Origin: Gluconobacter potus
GTDB lineage: Bacteria; Pseudomonadota; Alphaproteobacteria; Acetobacterales; Acetobacteraceae
Direction of reading: 5' to 3'
Length of the DNA: 64,000 bases
NCBI RefSeq assembly: GCF_015244705.1
Contig: NZ_JABCQF010000001.1
Coordinates: 248,001-312,000, forward strand
Part shown: piece after piece, positions 33,202 to 41,822 of the stretch
How positions within the stretch are numbered: position 1 is the first letter of the stretch
Layout of the letters: the number at the start of each line of letters is the position of its first letter
Program-made: the position numbers and the translations under genes
The notes under the pieces: model-generated
What the model saw: the letters and a program-made list of their open reading frames with translations, nothing else
The model's database searches: none
Told to the model about the DNA's origin: nothing

Positions 33202-35313
33202 TCAGGCTCCCTCCAGAATGTCGTTTCGCCGTCCCAGCTCACTCGAAATGATGATGAGACATCCCGTAATGCTGGAGAGGAGCAGGCGGAGATTTCTGTT
33301 GGTCTCCACCGTCTCCATCGTGGAAAAACTTTCCAGGGCATCGCGGGACTGGAGTTCCAGAGCCTCGGGGCCGGTAAAGGGGCTGGCAAAGCTCTGGCAC
33401 AGGCGCGAGAGGATGGCCCGTGCATTCTCGGGCAGGCTGTTCTGGCCGCGATAGGCCTGAATCTGGAGCAGGTTGCGCCCGACCGTCATCATCGAAAAAG
33501 CAGCGTGAAGCCATCGGTCGTTGGAGCCGGAACTGGTGGTTTTGGTGTGGGCGATCAGCTGCTCCATGCCGAGGACGATCCGCCCGACCCAGACGGCCTC
33601 AGTCATGGACCTGCGGTTCTTGCCGATCAGCCGCAGGTCGGACAGCAGGTCTAGCCGGAAATTCCGGTAAAACCGTGTCAGCTGGAACGGAAAGACATAG
33701 CGGAACACGAGAACGCCGAAGCCGAGCCCGCTCAGCAGTGCGAACACCGTGTTGAACCACTCGGCCTCGTTGATGCGGCTGTGGTTGTCCAGACCGATCA
33801 GATACGGGAAAAAGTTGCTGAAGGATGCCGCCCGCGCGGCGAGGGCGGGCGTGCGCGTTGCGAGCCCTCCGATCAGCATCGGAACCGAAATCGTCAGGCA
33901 CAACATCGCATAAGACGCTGTGGCCGGCATGACCAGAAAGACGGGAATGATTGCCGCGACCGCGGCCCAGACCGCACCTGAAAAGAACGCGCTGCTCGCC
34001 AGCACGGTGTTGCTGAAGGACGCGAAACGCGCACAGACCACAGAGACGAACGTGATGAACAGCGGTCCGTCCGGCCATGCCGTCACTTCCCACACATAGG
34101 CCGCCATCAGGACTGCGGCGCAGGAGCGCAGCCCGTTATGGATGGCGGCGTACCAGTTGCGGGGACGGGCGAGCCTGTAGCTTTCGGCCCTGGGGTTTTC
34201 GCCGGGATCGCCCGCTAGGCAGCCCAGAAGATGCTGAAGCTCCGTCAGCGTCAGTTGCAGCCCCTGGATCAGGATGCGGTCGTTGAAAACGGTGCCGCTG
34301 TCACTCTCCTCGCGGGGCAGGCTCACGGTCTGTTCGACGTCCTCCTGACATCGTCCGATCAGGGCAAGAACCGCTTGGCGCAGGGTCTGAAGTGCCTTTT
34401 CGTCATCAATATCCGCACGCAATCGATCCAGAATCCCGGCCGCGTCATGCAGCAGGGTCTGGGTCCGTTCGGAACGCTGGGTCACGGCGCCCAGACGGCT
34501 GCGCATGCCAAGGGCCCGCGACATCAGGCGGGAGGCAAGGCCGAGCGTGGCCCGGGCGTAATCAACGATGCCCTTTGTGCGGCCGACCTCGATGGCGCTG
34601 AACTCGATCCGGTCGCTCAGGCTGAGGGACAGCGAGAAGATATTGTGCAGATCGCTCTCGGGTGTGCCGTGTTCGAGCAGGATATCGCGCGAGGCATTGG
34701 CCGCTTCGAGAACGATCTGTTGAAGCTGGCTGCGGATGGCGGCGCGGGCCTTGCCGGGAACATTGCTCCGGCATGCCATATCCGCCACCGTGCCACAGAT
34801 CACGCCCAGAAGAATGTAGGTGCCCCGTGCCATCGCGATGCTGAACACCTGATCAGGCTGCGCCTGTGCGCTCAGGGAGACGATGGAGCAGGTATAGGCC
34901 GTCAGCACGAACGCGTAGCTGCGGAAGTTATGGACCAGCGTTCCCAGCGCCGTGCACAGCCCGATCCACACGGCCAAAGCCGGAAAGAACAGCCAGGGCG
35001 CCTGCGGAAAGGCCGAGGCCAGAACGATCGCCGAGACGATCCCGCCCAGTGTTCCGGCCACGCGCCAGCGCGCCTTGGAAAGACTTTCGCCCAGGGTGCC
35101 CTGCGCCACGATCCAGACCGTCATGGGCGCCCATTGGGGCTGCCCCAGTTCCATCCATAATGCGATGGCCAGGGCCACCAGGGCAGCAATTGTCGTGCGG
35201 ATCGAAAAACCGAGAGCGGAAAGACGAGGGGCATATAACCAGGACAAATCACGAAAAAACACAGTAAATGATGACTGTATTTCCTGTGCCGCCCGGTTGA
35301 AGAATGGCCCCAT
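33202..35313 (-). CDS. FUSC family membrane protein (AaeB/YccS-like)
   Basis: 703 residues. Two hydrophobic halves of about five to six helices each (FSIRTTIAALVALAIALWMELGQPQW near residue 35; LRSCAAVLMAAYVWEVTAWPDGPLFI near 390) are separated by a long helical cytoplasmic region. The motif WMELGQPQWAPMTVWIV matches FUSC proteins that export aromatic carboxylic acids. Usual partners (aaeA-type adaptor, aaeX) are absent. Preceded in its direction by the diguanylate cyclase gene with a 142-base AT-rich gap containing a small TGTCCT-TCG-AGGACA hairpin (35356-35370). Confidence 0.85.
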   Translation of the reverse strand: MGPFFNRAAQEIQSSFTVFFRDLSWLYAPRLSALGFSIRTTIAALVALAIALWMELGQPQWAPMTVWIVAQGTLGESLSKARWRVAGTLGGIVSAIVLASAFPQAPWLFFPALAVWIGLCTALGTLVHNFRSYAFVLTAYTCSIVSLSAQAQPDQVFSIAMARGTYILLGVICGTVADMACRSNVPGKARAAIRSQLQQIVLEAANASRDILLEHGTPESDLHNIFSLSLSLSDRIEFSAIEVGRTKGIVDYARATLGLASRLMSRALGMRSRLGAVTQRSERTQTLLHDAAGILDRLRADIDDEKALQTLRQAVLALIGRCQEDVEQTVSLPREESDSGTVFNDRILIQGLQLTLTELQHLLGCLAGDPGENPRAESYRLARPRNWYAAIHNGLRSCAAVLMAAYVWEVTAWPDGPLFITFVSVVCARFASFSNTVLASSAFFSGAVWAAVAAIIPVFLVMPATASYAMLCLTISVPMLIGGLATRTPALAARAASFSNFFPYLIGLDNHSRINEAEWFNTVFALLSGLGFGVLVFRYVFPFQLTRFYRNFRLDLLSDLRLIGKNRRSMTEAVWVGRIVLGMEQLIAHTKTTSSGSNDRWLHAAFSMMTVGRNLLQIQAYRGQNSLPENARAILSRLCQSFASPFTGPEALELQSRDALESFSTMETVETNRNLRLLLSSITGCLIIISSELGRRNDILEGA

Positions 35314-35455
35314 GAAACCCCGCTTCCAGTAAAACAGATTGGACGGGCTGATATGTGTCCTTCGAGGACAGGAAAATCAATTGTAATAATTATTCATATT
35401 TCTGAACACATTTCTCCGGACCACTACCGCGGGCGTCCGGTTTCATGTCTGGTTT

Positions 35456-36661
35456 TCAGGCCTGATGAGCGGTCCTGTCGGCCAGGGGGATATGCTGGGC
35501 CGGGGCCGGCGTTTCGTCCCATGGGGCGTGAACCACACGGTTCCGGCCGGACTGCTTGGCGGTGTAGAGCGCATGATCGGCCTGGGCCAGAAGCTCCGTG
35601 CGCGGGATTCCCCGGCCGGGACACAGGGCTGCGCCGATACTGAGCGTTGCCGTAACGGCTCCGCCCCCGATCAGGCGCGTTTCCGTCGAAAAGGCTTTTC
35701 TGAGGCGCTGTGCGGTCGCGAGCATTTCATCAAGGCTGTCACACTGGAACACCACCACGAATTCATCGCCGCCGATGCGAAACAGGACCGTCTGGGGATA
35801 AAGGATGTCCGTACAGACACGGCCCATGGCGATGATGATCTGGTCCCCGACCGCATGGCCATGGATGTCATTGATGGATTTGAAATGATCGATATCGACC
35901 ATGAGTAGGGCTTCGTGCGCGCAGATCTTGCCACCGTTTTCCAGCCAGGCCTGGAACGCCCTGCGGTTGCTGCCGCCTGACAGGGGATCCTGCAGGATCA
36001 GTTCCTGCTGCCGGAACGCCAGCTGTTCCCAGGGAATGGCAATCATCGCCAGTGCAAACAGCGCCACTTCAATGATAACCAGGAAATTGTAGGTCGCCAC
36101 GGCCCAGATGGTGGCCGGCGCCGCACCGAGGGGGGCCGGCATCCAGAAGACCAAGGGCACCAGAAGGAGATGGAAGGCGGCATAAAAGTGAAGCAGCCTC
36201 AGCAGGCTGCGTCTTGCCGGGGTTCTGATCGGGGCCTTCTGCTGGAGGTCACGGGCCGCCAGAGCGTGAAAGGCCGCGATGATCGCCAGACGAAAGGCCG
36301 TACTGATCACATGGAACAGGCCAGTCGATCCAGCCAGCACCGAGAGTATGAAAGACAGCCCGCAGCCAGATACCAGCAGCACAAGGCGCGCCTGACAGCC
36401 CAGCATGACGCGCAGCGCCTGCCATGCGGCTCCATAGGCCATGATCATGCACAGGGCGCCCAGCCGCAATGGCCACAAGCCGGGAAGCATGGTCGGGACA
36501 ATGAAAAACAGACCGGAAGCCGATCCCAGAAGAAACGGGGCCGCGTACCAGGCCATACGCGACCATCTTCCGCTGGAGAATTCAGACAGGATGAAATGAA
36601 CGCCCAGAAGCAGGAAAATAACCGCGCTGCATCCAAGCAGGGTAGGTGGATCAGGAGTCAT
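35456..36661 (-). CDS. membrane diguanylate cyclase (GGDEF)
   Basis: About 401 residues, started at ATG 36661 (a GTG 13 codons upstream is possible). Residues 1-190 contain six to seven membrane helices forming an unidentified sensor. The GGDEF domain follows (LSGGSNRRAF, LLMVDIDHFKSINDIHGHAVGDQIIIAMG, active site RIGGDEFVVVFQ). It makes cyclic di-GMP. The allosteric I-site RxxD is replaced by YPQT at the aligned position, so product inhibition is probably missing. It has no EAL domain. Confidence 0.92.
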   Translation of the reverse strand: MTPDPPTLLGCSAVIFLLLGVHFILSEFSSGRWSRMAWYAAPFLLGSASGLFFIVPTMLPGLWPLRLGALCMIMAYGAAWQALRVMLGCQARLVLLVSGCGLSFILSVLAGSTGLFHVISTAFRLAIIAAFHALAARDLQQKAPIRTPARRSLLRLLHFYAAFHLLLVPLVFWMPAPLGAAPATIWAVATYNFLVIIEVALFALAMIAIPWEQLAFRQQELILQDPLSGGSNRRAFQAWLENGGKICAHEALLMVDIDHFKSINDIHGHAVGDQIIIAMGRVCTDILYPQTVLFRIGGDEFVVVFQCDSLDEMLATAQRLRKAFSTETRLIGGGAVTATLSIGAALCPGRGIPRTELLAQADHALYTAKQSGRNRVVHAPWDETPAPAQHIPLADRTAHQA

Positions 36662-36925
36662 TGATGGCGCATAGGCTATTGAACAGGCTGTACAGGCCAC
36701 TCCCGTTAAAGGCAGGCAGACGCTCGTCGACTCCCTGAACCGTAATAAACACAGCCCGACCTTACCTCCGGGTTAATGGCATTTTTCGGGCTGCCTCTGT
36801 CCTGCGCTCTCCATTGGAAGGGATGACGGGCCGGCTGTTGCCCGGCATAAGGGCATTTCTGTCATCTTCACCAAGATGAGTCGAATGTCTCCTGAAAAAT
36901 ACCTTTTTCCCTCGGTTCCGTCCCG

Positions 36926-37846
36926 ATGATGACACGCCTGTTTCCCTTCTGGGCCATTCTGGTGTCCGGCCTGGCTCTTCTTCTGCCCGGACCGTTCCTG
37001 ACGCTGGTCCCTGTCATCACGCCGCTTCTGGCCTTCGTCATGTTCACGATGGGCGTATCGCTGACGCCCGCCGATTTCGGCCGGATCCTGCGCCGTCCCG
37101 CGCCGGTTCTGGCGGGCGTGGGGCTGCATTATCTCGTCATGCCGCTCGCTGCCTGGGGGATTGCGCATCTGCTGTCGATGCCGCCCGCACTGGCCACAGG
37201 CATGGTGCTGGTCGGCTGCGTGTCGAGCGGGACAGCCTCGAACGTGATGATCTATCTGTCGCGGGGGGATGTTGCGCTCTCCGTCAGCATCAGCGCGTTC
37301 TCTACGCTTGTGGGGATCGTCGCGACGCCGCTTCTGGTGCGGTTCTATGTTTCGGCAGGGGTTGCGGTGGATAGCTGGGCGCTGTTTCGCAGTATCCTGA
37401 CGATGGTGGCGCTTCCCGTGCTGGCGGGTGTCGTTCTCAATACTTTCTGCCACCGTGCGGTCCGCCGGGTCGAGCCTGCGCTCCCCCTGGTAGCCATGGT
37501 GTCGATCCTGCTTATCATCGGGGCTATCGTCGCGGGGGTGGGGCCCTCCCTAAAAGAGGCCGGTCCGGTCATGCTGCTGGCGGTCATCCTGCATAACGGG
37601 ATCGGGCTTCTGGGAGGTTATTGGGGCGGCCGGCTGCTCGGATTTGACGAGACGGTCTGCCGCACGCTTGCGCTGGAAGTCGGGATGCAGAATTCGGGCC
37701 TCGCCGCCACGCTGGGGCGGCTTTATTTCTCGCCATTGGCCGCGTTGCCCGGAGCGGTTTTTTCCATCTGGCACAACGTCTCGGGGTCCATTCTGGCGTC
37801 GCTATGGGCGTCGCGGCCTATCGCGCGGAAAGACCGGTCGTGTTGA
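36926..37846 (+). CDS. bile acid:sodium symporter family transporter (BASS, PanS-like)
   Basis: 306 residues with about nine to ten helices. It has the SBF family features [67 protein letters not shown] (sodium-site crossover helices) and [20 protein letters not shown]. It imports organic anions, in bacteria often ketopantoate or other keto acids, with sodium. Its last 29 bases overlap the convergent helicase gene on the other strand. Confidence 0.9.
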   Translation: MMTRLFPFWAILVSGLALLLPGPFLTLVPVITPLLAFVMFTMGVSLTPADFGRILRRPAPVLAGVGLHYLVMPLAAWGIAHLLSMPPALATGMVLVGCVSSGTASNVMIYLSRGDVALSVSISAFSTLVGIVATPLLVRFYVSAGVAVDSWALFRSILTMVALPVLAGVVLNTFCHRAVRRVEPALPLVAMVSILLIIGAIVAGVGPSLKEAGPVMLLAVILHNGIGLLGGYWGGRLLGFDETVCRTLALEVGMQNSGLAATLGRLYFSPLAALPGAVFSIWHNVSGSILASLWASRPIARKDRSC

Positions 37847-39140
37847 CGAGGAACACCATGTCGGTGGCGCGCGTCACCGCCACATAGCAGAGCTGCTGCG
37901 TCTCCAGCGGGTTCTGCCGGGCGCGGCGGCCGATATCGCCGAGATCCACGAACACGTTTTTAAACGTGCTGCCCTGCGCCGTATGGACGGTCATGGCATA
38001 GATCGCCTGAAGCTGGAGCAGGGCATTATGAAACGCGAAACGATGGCTCCAGCGGCGGTGCTGCTGCTTCGCTTCCTGCACCAGACGCCGCTCCACGGCG
38101 TCCAGATCCTTCTGGTTCTGCACGATATGGCCGGTGATTTCCTCGCCCGCCATCGTCAGCAGCGTCACTTCCCATGATGCGAGATCCGCGACCCAGGCCG
38201 GAACGTCCTTGCAGAGCTCGAACTTGTAGGAAAGCCGCCCGGGTTTGATGTCCATGACGAGGACTTCCTCGTTCGTGGCGATGGCCTGACGCGGTCCGCC
38301 TTCTTCCTGCTGGACGGAGAAGGGCGCGCGGGACACGACACGCTCTCCGGGCATAAAGGGCGTCGGCGTTTCACCGCCATAACGCCAAAGGCGAACCATC
38401 CGGTTGATCTGATGCACGCGCGCATTCGTCCAGCACAGATAGCGGCACCAGTCGTTGTCTTCGGCGAAAGCGTCGGACAGGAACGCCTTGCGCACCCAGT
38501 TTTCCACGTCCTTGGGCAGGAAAAGCCCCGTTTGCTCCTGACGCGCATCGCGGACCCAGCTCCAGTCGGCTTCACCGCCCTGGCTCTGGCGGATGATGGT
38601 CGCGGCTTCGAGGATCGGATTGCCCGCCGCCTGCCGCACGACGGTCTCCAGATGGGAGCGTGACGGCACGGAAAAGGACGGGGACGCAGTTTCTCCCACG
38701 GGTGGAAGCTGGGCCGGATCACCCACGAACAGCACGAAGCAGTAACGCAGCAGATCGCGGATCCAGTTCATCAGCTCCGCGGAGAGCATCGAGCACTCAT
38801 CGACGATCACAATGCCATCGGCAATCGTCTGCGGCCGCTTGGAGCGCACGAGGGTGGTCGTCGTGCCCTGCGAGGACGGCTGAAGGCTCAGCAGGCTCTG
38901 GATGGTCCGGCAGTCAACGTCCCGATCGACCTTTGAACGCAAAACGGCGGTGGCCTTGTGGGTGGGCGCCGTGATGACGACCACCTTCTTTTCAGCCATG
39001 AAATGGCGGGCGACGGCCTGCATTAGTGTCGTCTTGCCGCTGCCCGCATATCCCGTCAGAAGATGCGTCGGCCGTCCTGCGGCATGTGCGGCAATGATTT
39101 CATCAAGCGCCTGCCGCTGGGAGGGGGTGAGCATGACCAT
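37818..39140 (-). CDS. RecD-like/Dda-type SF1B DNA helicase
   Basis: 440 residues. Motif I is [18 protein letters not shown], Ia [10 protein letters not shown], motif [11 protein letters not shown], motif [14 protein letters not shown], motif [24 protein letters not shown] and [15 protein letters not shown]. It is much shorter than RecD2, without the N-terminal HhH region, and looks like single-polypeptide Dda-type helicases found in phages and many alphaproteobacteria. It unwinds DNA 5' to 3'. No RecBC is nearby. It converges on and overlaps the BASS gene. Confidence 0.88.
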   Translation of the reverse strand: MVMLTPSQRQALDEIIAAHAAGRPTHLLTGYAGSGKTTLMQAVARHFMAEKKVVVITAPTHKATAVLRSKVDRDVDCRTIQSLLSLQPSSQGTTTTLVRSKRPQTIADGIVIVDECSMLSAELMNWIRDLLRYCFVLFVGDPAQLPPVGETASPSFSVPSRSHLETVVRQAAGNPILEAATIIRQSQGGEADWSWVRDARQEQTGLFLPKDVENWVRKAFLSDAFAEDNDWCRYLCWTNARVHQINRMVRLWRYGGETPTPFMPGERVVSRAPFSVQQEEGGPRQAIATNEEVLVMDIKPGRLSYKFELCKDVPAWVADLASWEVTLLTMAGEEITGHIVQNQKDLDAVERRLVQEAKQQHRRWSHRFAFHNALLQLQAIYAMTVHTAQGSTFKNVFVDLGDIGRRARQNPLETQQLCYVAVTRATDMVFLVNTTGLSAR

Positions 39141-39237
39141 GAGCGGCTTTTCTCACATTTTCCCGACACATGCCATTGCCTCGCCAGCAGAACCCGGCAC
39201 AGTCTCAGCCGGGAAAAGCAGGAAGAAAGCCGGACTT

Positions 39238-39900
39238 ATGGATACAGCGTCGAATGCCGTTTTCTGGCAGGAAAAATGGGAACGCGGTGAGACGGGCTTT
39301 CATGAGCCACAGGCCAATCCTCTCCTGACCCGTCATATTGCGGCTCTGGATCTTGCGGCGGGAGCGCGGATTTTCGTGCCTCTGTGCGGCATGAGCCAGG
39401 ACATGGTCTGGCTCGCGGGGCAGGGCTATCACGTGACCGGATGTGAGCTGAGCGATATCGCCGTGCACCGGTTCTTCAGCGACCTCGACCTCACGCCCGA
39501 CATTGTGGAAGCCGGGCGATTACGCTGTTTTTCCGCCGGGACCATCCGTATTTTCGCAGGTAATATTTTCGACCTGATACCGGATCTGCTCGGCCCGATG
39601 GACGCCATCTATGACCGCGCCGCATTGATCGCCCTGCCGGAAGACCTGCGCTGGGCCTATGCGGCGCATCTCCTGTCCCTGACCGGCCCGGTGCCTGAGC
39701 TCCTTGTGACGCTCGACTACGACCAGTCCTGCCTGAAGGGACCGCCTTTCTCCGTCAGCGAGGCGTCCCTGCGCTCGTATTACGGGAAGGCTTACACGCT
39801 GACGCTTCTGGAAAGCCGGGCGGTCGAAGGCGGGCTGAAAGGCCGATGCCCGGCGTCCGAAAACGTCTGGCGCCTCAGCCCGCTCCCGCCATTGTCCTGA
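39238..39900 (+). CDS. tpm: thiopurine S-methyltransferase
   Basis: 220 residues. The frame is open well upstream, but the family N-terminus begins at ATG 39238: NAVFWQEKWERGETGFHEPQANPLL. The SAM-binding region is IFVPLCGMSQDMVWLAGQGYHVTGCELS, followed by YDRAALIALPEDLRWAYAAHL and TLDYDQ. Bacterial members methylate thiopurines, selenite or tellurite derivatives using S-adenosylmethionine. Divergent from the helicase, convergent with hpnR, with only three bases between stops. Confidence 0.93.
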   Translation: MDTASNAVFWQEKWERGETGFHEPQANPLLTRHIAALDLAAGARIFVPLCGMSQDMVWLAGQGYHVTGCELSDIAVHRFFSDLDLTPDIVEAGRLRCFSAGTIRIFAGNIFDLIPDLLGPMDAIYDRAALIALPEDLRWAYAAHLLSLTGPVPELLVTLDYDQSCLKGPPFSVSEASLRSYYGKAYTLTLLESRAVEGGLKGRCPASENVWRLSPLPPLS

Positions 39901-39903
39901 CCG

Positions 39904-41457
39904 TTACTCCGCGGCTGCGGCTTCCGCTCCCATGCGGGTCTTGTCCACGAAGCCTTCTGTCGCATCGTCGAGTGCGCGCGTCCGGCGTCCGCCGGGGCCA
40001 TGGACGTAAAGCGCCTTGCGGTCGATCTTGTCCACCACGTCCGGTTGGACCGGCATTTCGTAGCGCGGTTTGCGCATATGATCGGACAACTGGAGCTTCG
40101 GATCGAAGACCGAATTGAACTTCCACAGCATTTTCACGAAGTTCGTCTGCCCGTGCATCAGAAGACGCGTCGCAATGCCGACCGTACCCTTCAGCGCTTC
40201 CCAGCCCATATGCTTGGTGTTGAGCACCTGCTGCGTCTTGACCAGTTCCTTGTAGAACTCGGGCAGGGGCAGGGTGGTCGGCAGGACGGCGTGCTGGATA
40301 TCGAACAGGCGATAGTCGCGCGTCGTCAGGCGACGGGCCTCGCGATGCCAGATCTCGGTGCCGGGATAGGGCGTCGTGACGGAAATATTCACGATATCCG
40401 GGATTTCGAGGCACCACTGACGCACGGCTTCAAAGCGTTCGCGGGTCCAGGACGGATCGGCGATGATATTGATCGCAACCGTCAGACCAAGCGAACGGGC
40501 ATAGTCCAGTGCTTCGAAATTGGCATCCAGCGACACGCGCTTGCGGAACTGCTTGAGCCCTTCCTCATCCACGGCCTCAAGCCCGATGAAGATGTAGGTC
40601 AGGCCGATTTCGCTCCAGGTCTTGAAGACTTCCTTGTTGCGCAGCAGCACGTCCGCGCGGGTTTCAAGATAGTATTCCTTCTTGATGCCGCGCTTCTTGA
40701 TTTCATTGGCGATGGCCATGCCGTGTTCTTCATGAACAAAGGCGACATCATCAACAATAAAGATCCCCGGTTCCTTCAGGGCTTCAAGCTCATCGGCAAT
40801 GACCTGCGGGCTGACGGTCCGGTAGGAGCGGCCATAGAAGGTCCAGGCGCTACAGAACGTGCAGTCCCACGGACAGCCACGGGCGAATTCGATTGAAGCC
40901 GCCGGGTCCAGCGTGCCGATGAAATACTTGTTGCGATGGCGCAGCAGATCACGCGCCGGGCGCACGGTATCGAGGCTTTTCACGAAGATCGGTGGCGGTC
41001 CTTCGCCATCCACTGTGATGGCACCGGGGACCTTCAGCAGGTCCGTCTTCTTTTCGATGGCTTCCAGCAGCAGGCCGACGGTCGCATCGCCTTCACCCTT
41101 CAGGATGCAGTCGATGGCGCCTTCGGAAAGCTGGAGTACGTCGGGTGCAATGAACGAAACCGAATGACCGCCCACGAAGATGAACTTCCCGGGCATCCGC
41201 TGTTTCGTTTCCTTGCACAGGTCGAGGATCTCGGGAATGTTCGCAAGATAGCTTCCTGAAAAACAGATCGCATCCGGTTTGAAGTCAGCAAGACGCTTCC
41301 AGTAGTCTTCATGCGTCTCGACCTGGAGATCGATGATCTGAACGTCATGTCCTTCATTGCGCGCGGCACCTGCCACAAGTTCAAGACCAAGTGGTTCAAG
41401 CCTCAGGAACACGCGCGTGTACATCAGGGCACTTGGGTGAACGGCCAGAAGTTTCAT
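39904..41457 (-). CDS. hpnR: B12-binding radical SAM protein, probable hopanoid C-3 methylase HpnR
   Basis: 517 residues from ATG 41457 (GGGA eight bases upstream; the frame is open 19 codons further). The N-terminal cobalamin-binding Rossmann domain spans about 1-140, with HPSALMYTRVFLRLEPLGLELVAGAAR and FVGGHSVSF. The radical SAM core has Cys195, Cys199 and Cys202 (CPWDCTFC) for the 4Fe-4S cluster, then FIFIGLEAVDEEGLKQFRKRV-type strands. A C-terminal helical domain of about 120 residues follows. The arrangement and sequence style fit HpnR, which methylates ring A of hopanoids at C-3 in acetic acid bacteria and methanotrophs. Other class B radical SAM methylases remain possible. No other hopanoid gene is adjacent. 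Confidence 0.75.
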   Translation of the reverse strand: MKLLAVHPSALMYTRVFLRLEPLGLELVAGAARNEGHDVQIIDLQVETHEDYWKRLADFKPDAICFSGSYLANIPEILDLCKETKQRMPGKFIFVGGHSVSFIAPDVLQLSEGAIDCILKGEGDATVGLLLEAIEKKTDLLKVPGAITVDGEGPPPIFVKSLDTVRPARDLLRHRNKYFIGTLDPAASIEFARGCPWDCTFCSAWTFYGRSYRTVSPQVIADELEALKEPGIFIVDDVAFVHEEHGMAIANEIKKRGIKKEYYLETRADVLLRNKEVFKTWSEIGLTYIFIGLEAVDEEGLKQFRKRVSLDANFEALDYARSLGLTVAINIIADPSWTRERFEAVRQWCLEIPDIVNISVTTPYPGTEIWHREARRLTTRDYRLFDIQHAVLPTTLPLPEFYKELVKTQQVLNTKHMGWEALKGTVGIATRLLMHGQTNFVKMLWKFNSVFDPKLQLSDHMRKPRYEMPVQPDVVDKIDRKALYVHGPGGRRTRALDDATEGFVDKTRMGAEAAAAE

Positions 41458-41748
41458 GAAGTCATCCCATTCTCTTGTGGCGTGTCGCGTCACAACTTCG
41501 ACACAGGGAGACATAGGCGCTCAATTTGCTGCAATCAAATGACACACTTCCGTGATGGCATCCTGTTGCGCTGATATGGGACGGAGAATGCACGCTTCTT
41601 CAAAAGAGCGAGATGTCCGCAGGCCCCGGCAAACCTGCATTCTTCAGACCGCCCTCGGGTTCAGAGGACAGCGGGAAAATTTCTGGCTTCACGACTGCGT
41701 GATCTTAGGTGTTCAGCAGGGGTGAACGGCGGGACTCTTGCCAGCATG

Positions 41749-41791
41749 AAAAAACCTCTCCCCCCACAGCGGGAGGCTGTGCTGGGAGAGG
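41749..41791 (-). terminator. intrinsic terminator of the fecI-fecR-receptor operon
   Basis: A two-part stem: CCTCTCCC (41755-41762) with GGGAGAGG (41784-41791), and inside it CACAGC with GCTGTG. Read leftward it is followed by six Ts (A-run 41749-41754). It lies about 30 bases past the receptor stop. The rest of the 365-base gap 41458-41822 shows no gene. Confidence 0.92.
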
Positions 41792-41822
41792 CTCTGGGCT
41801 TGATACGGGTAAAGTGCCGGGT

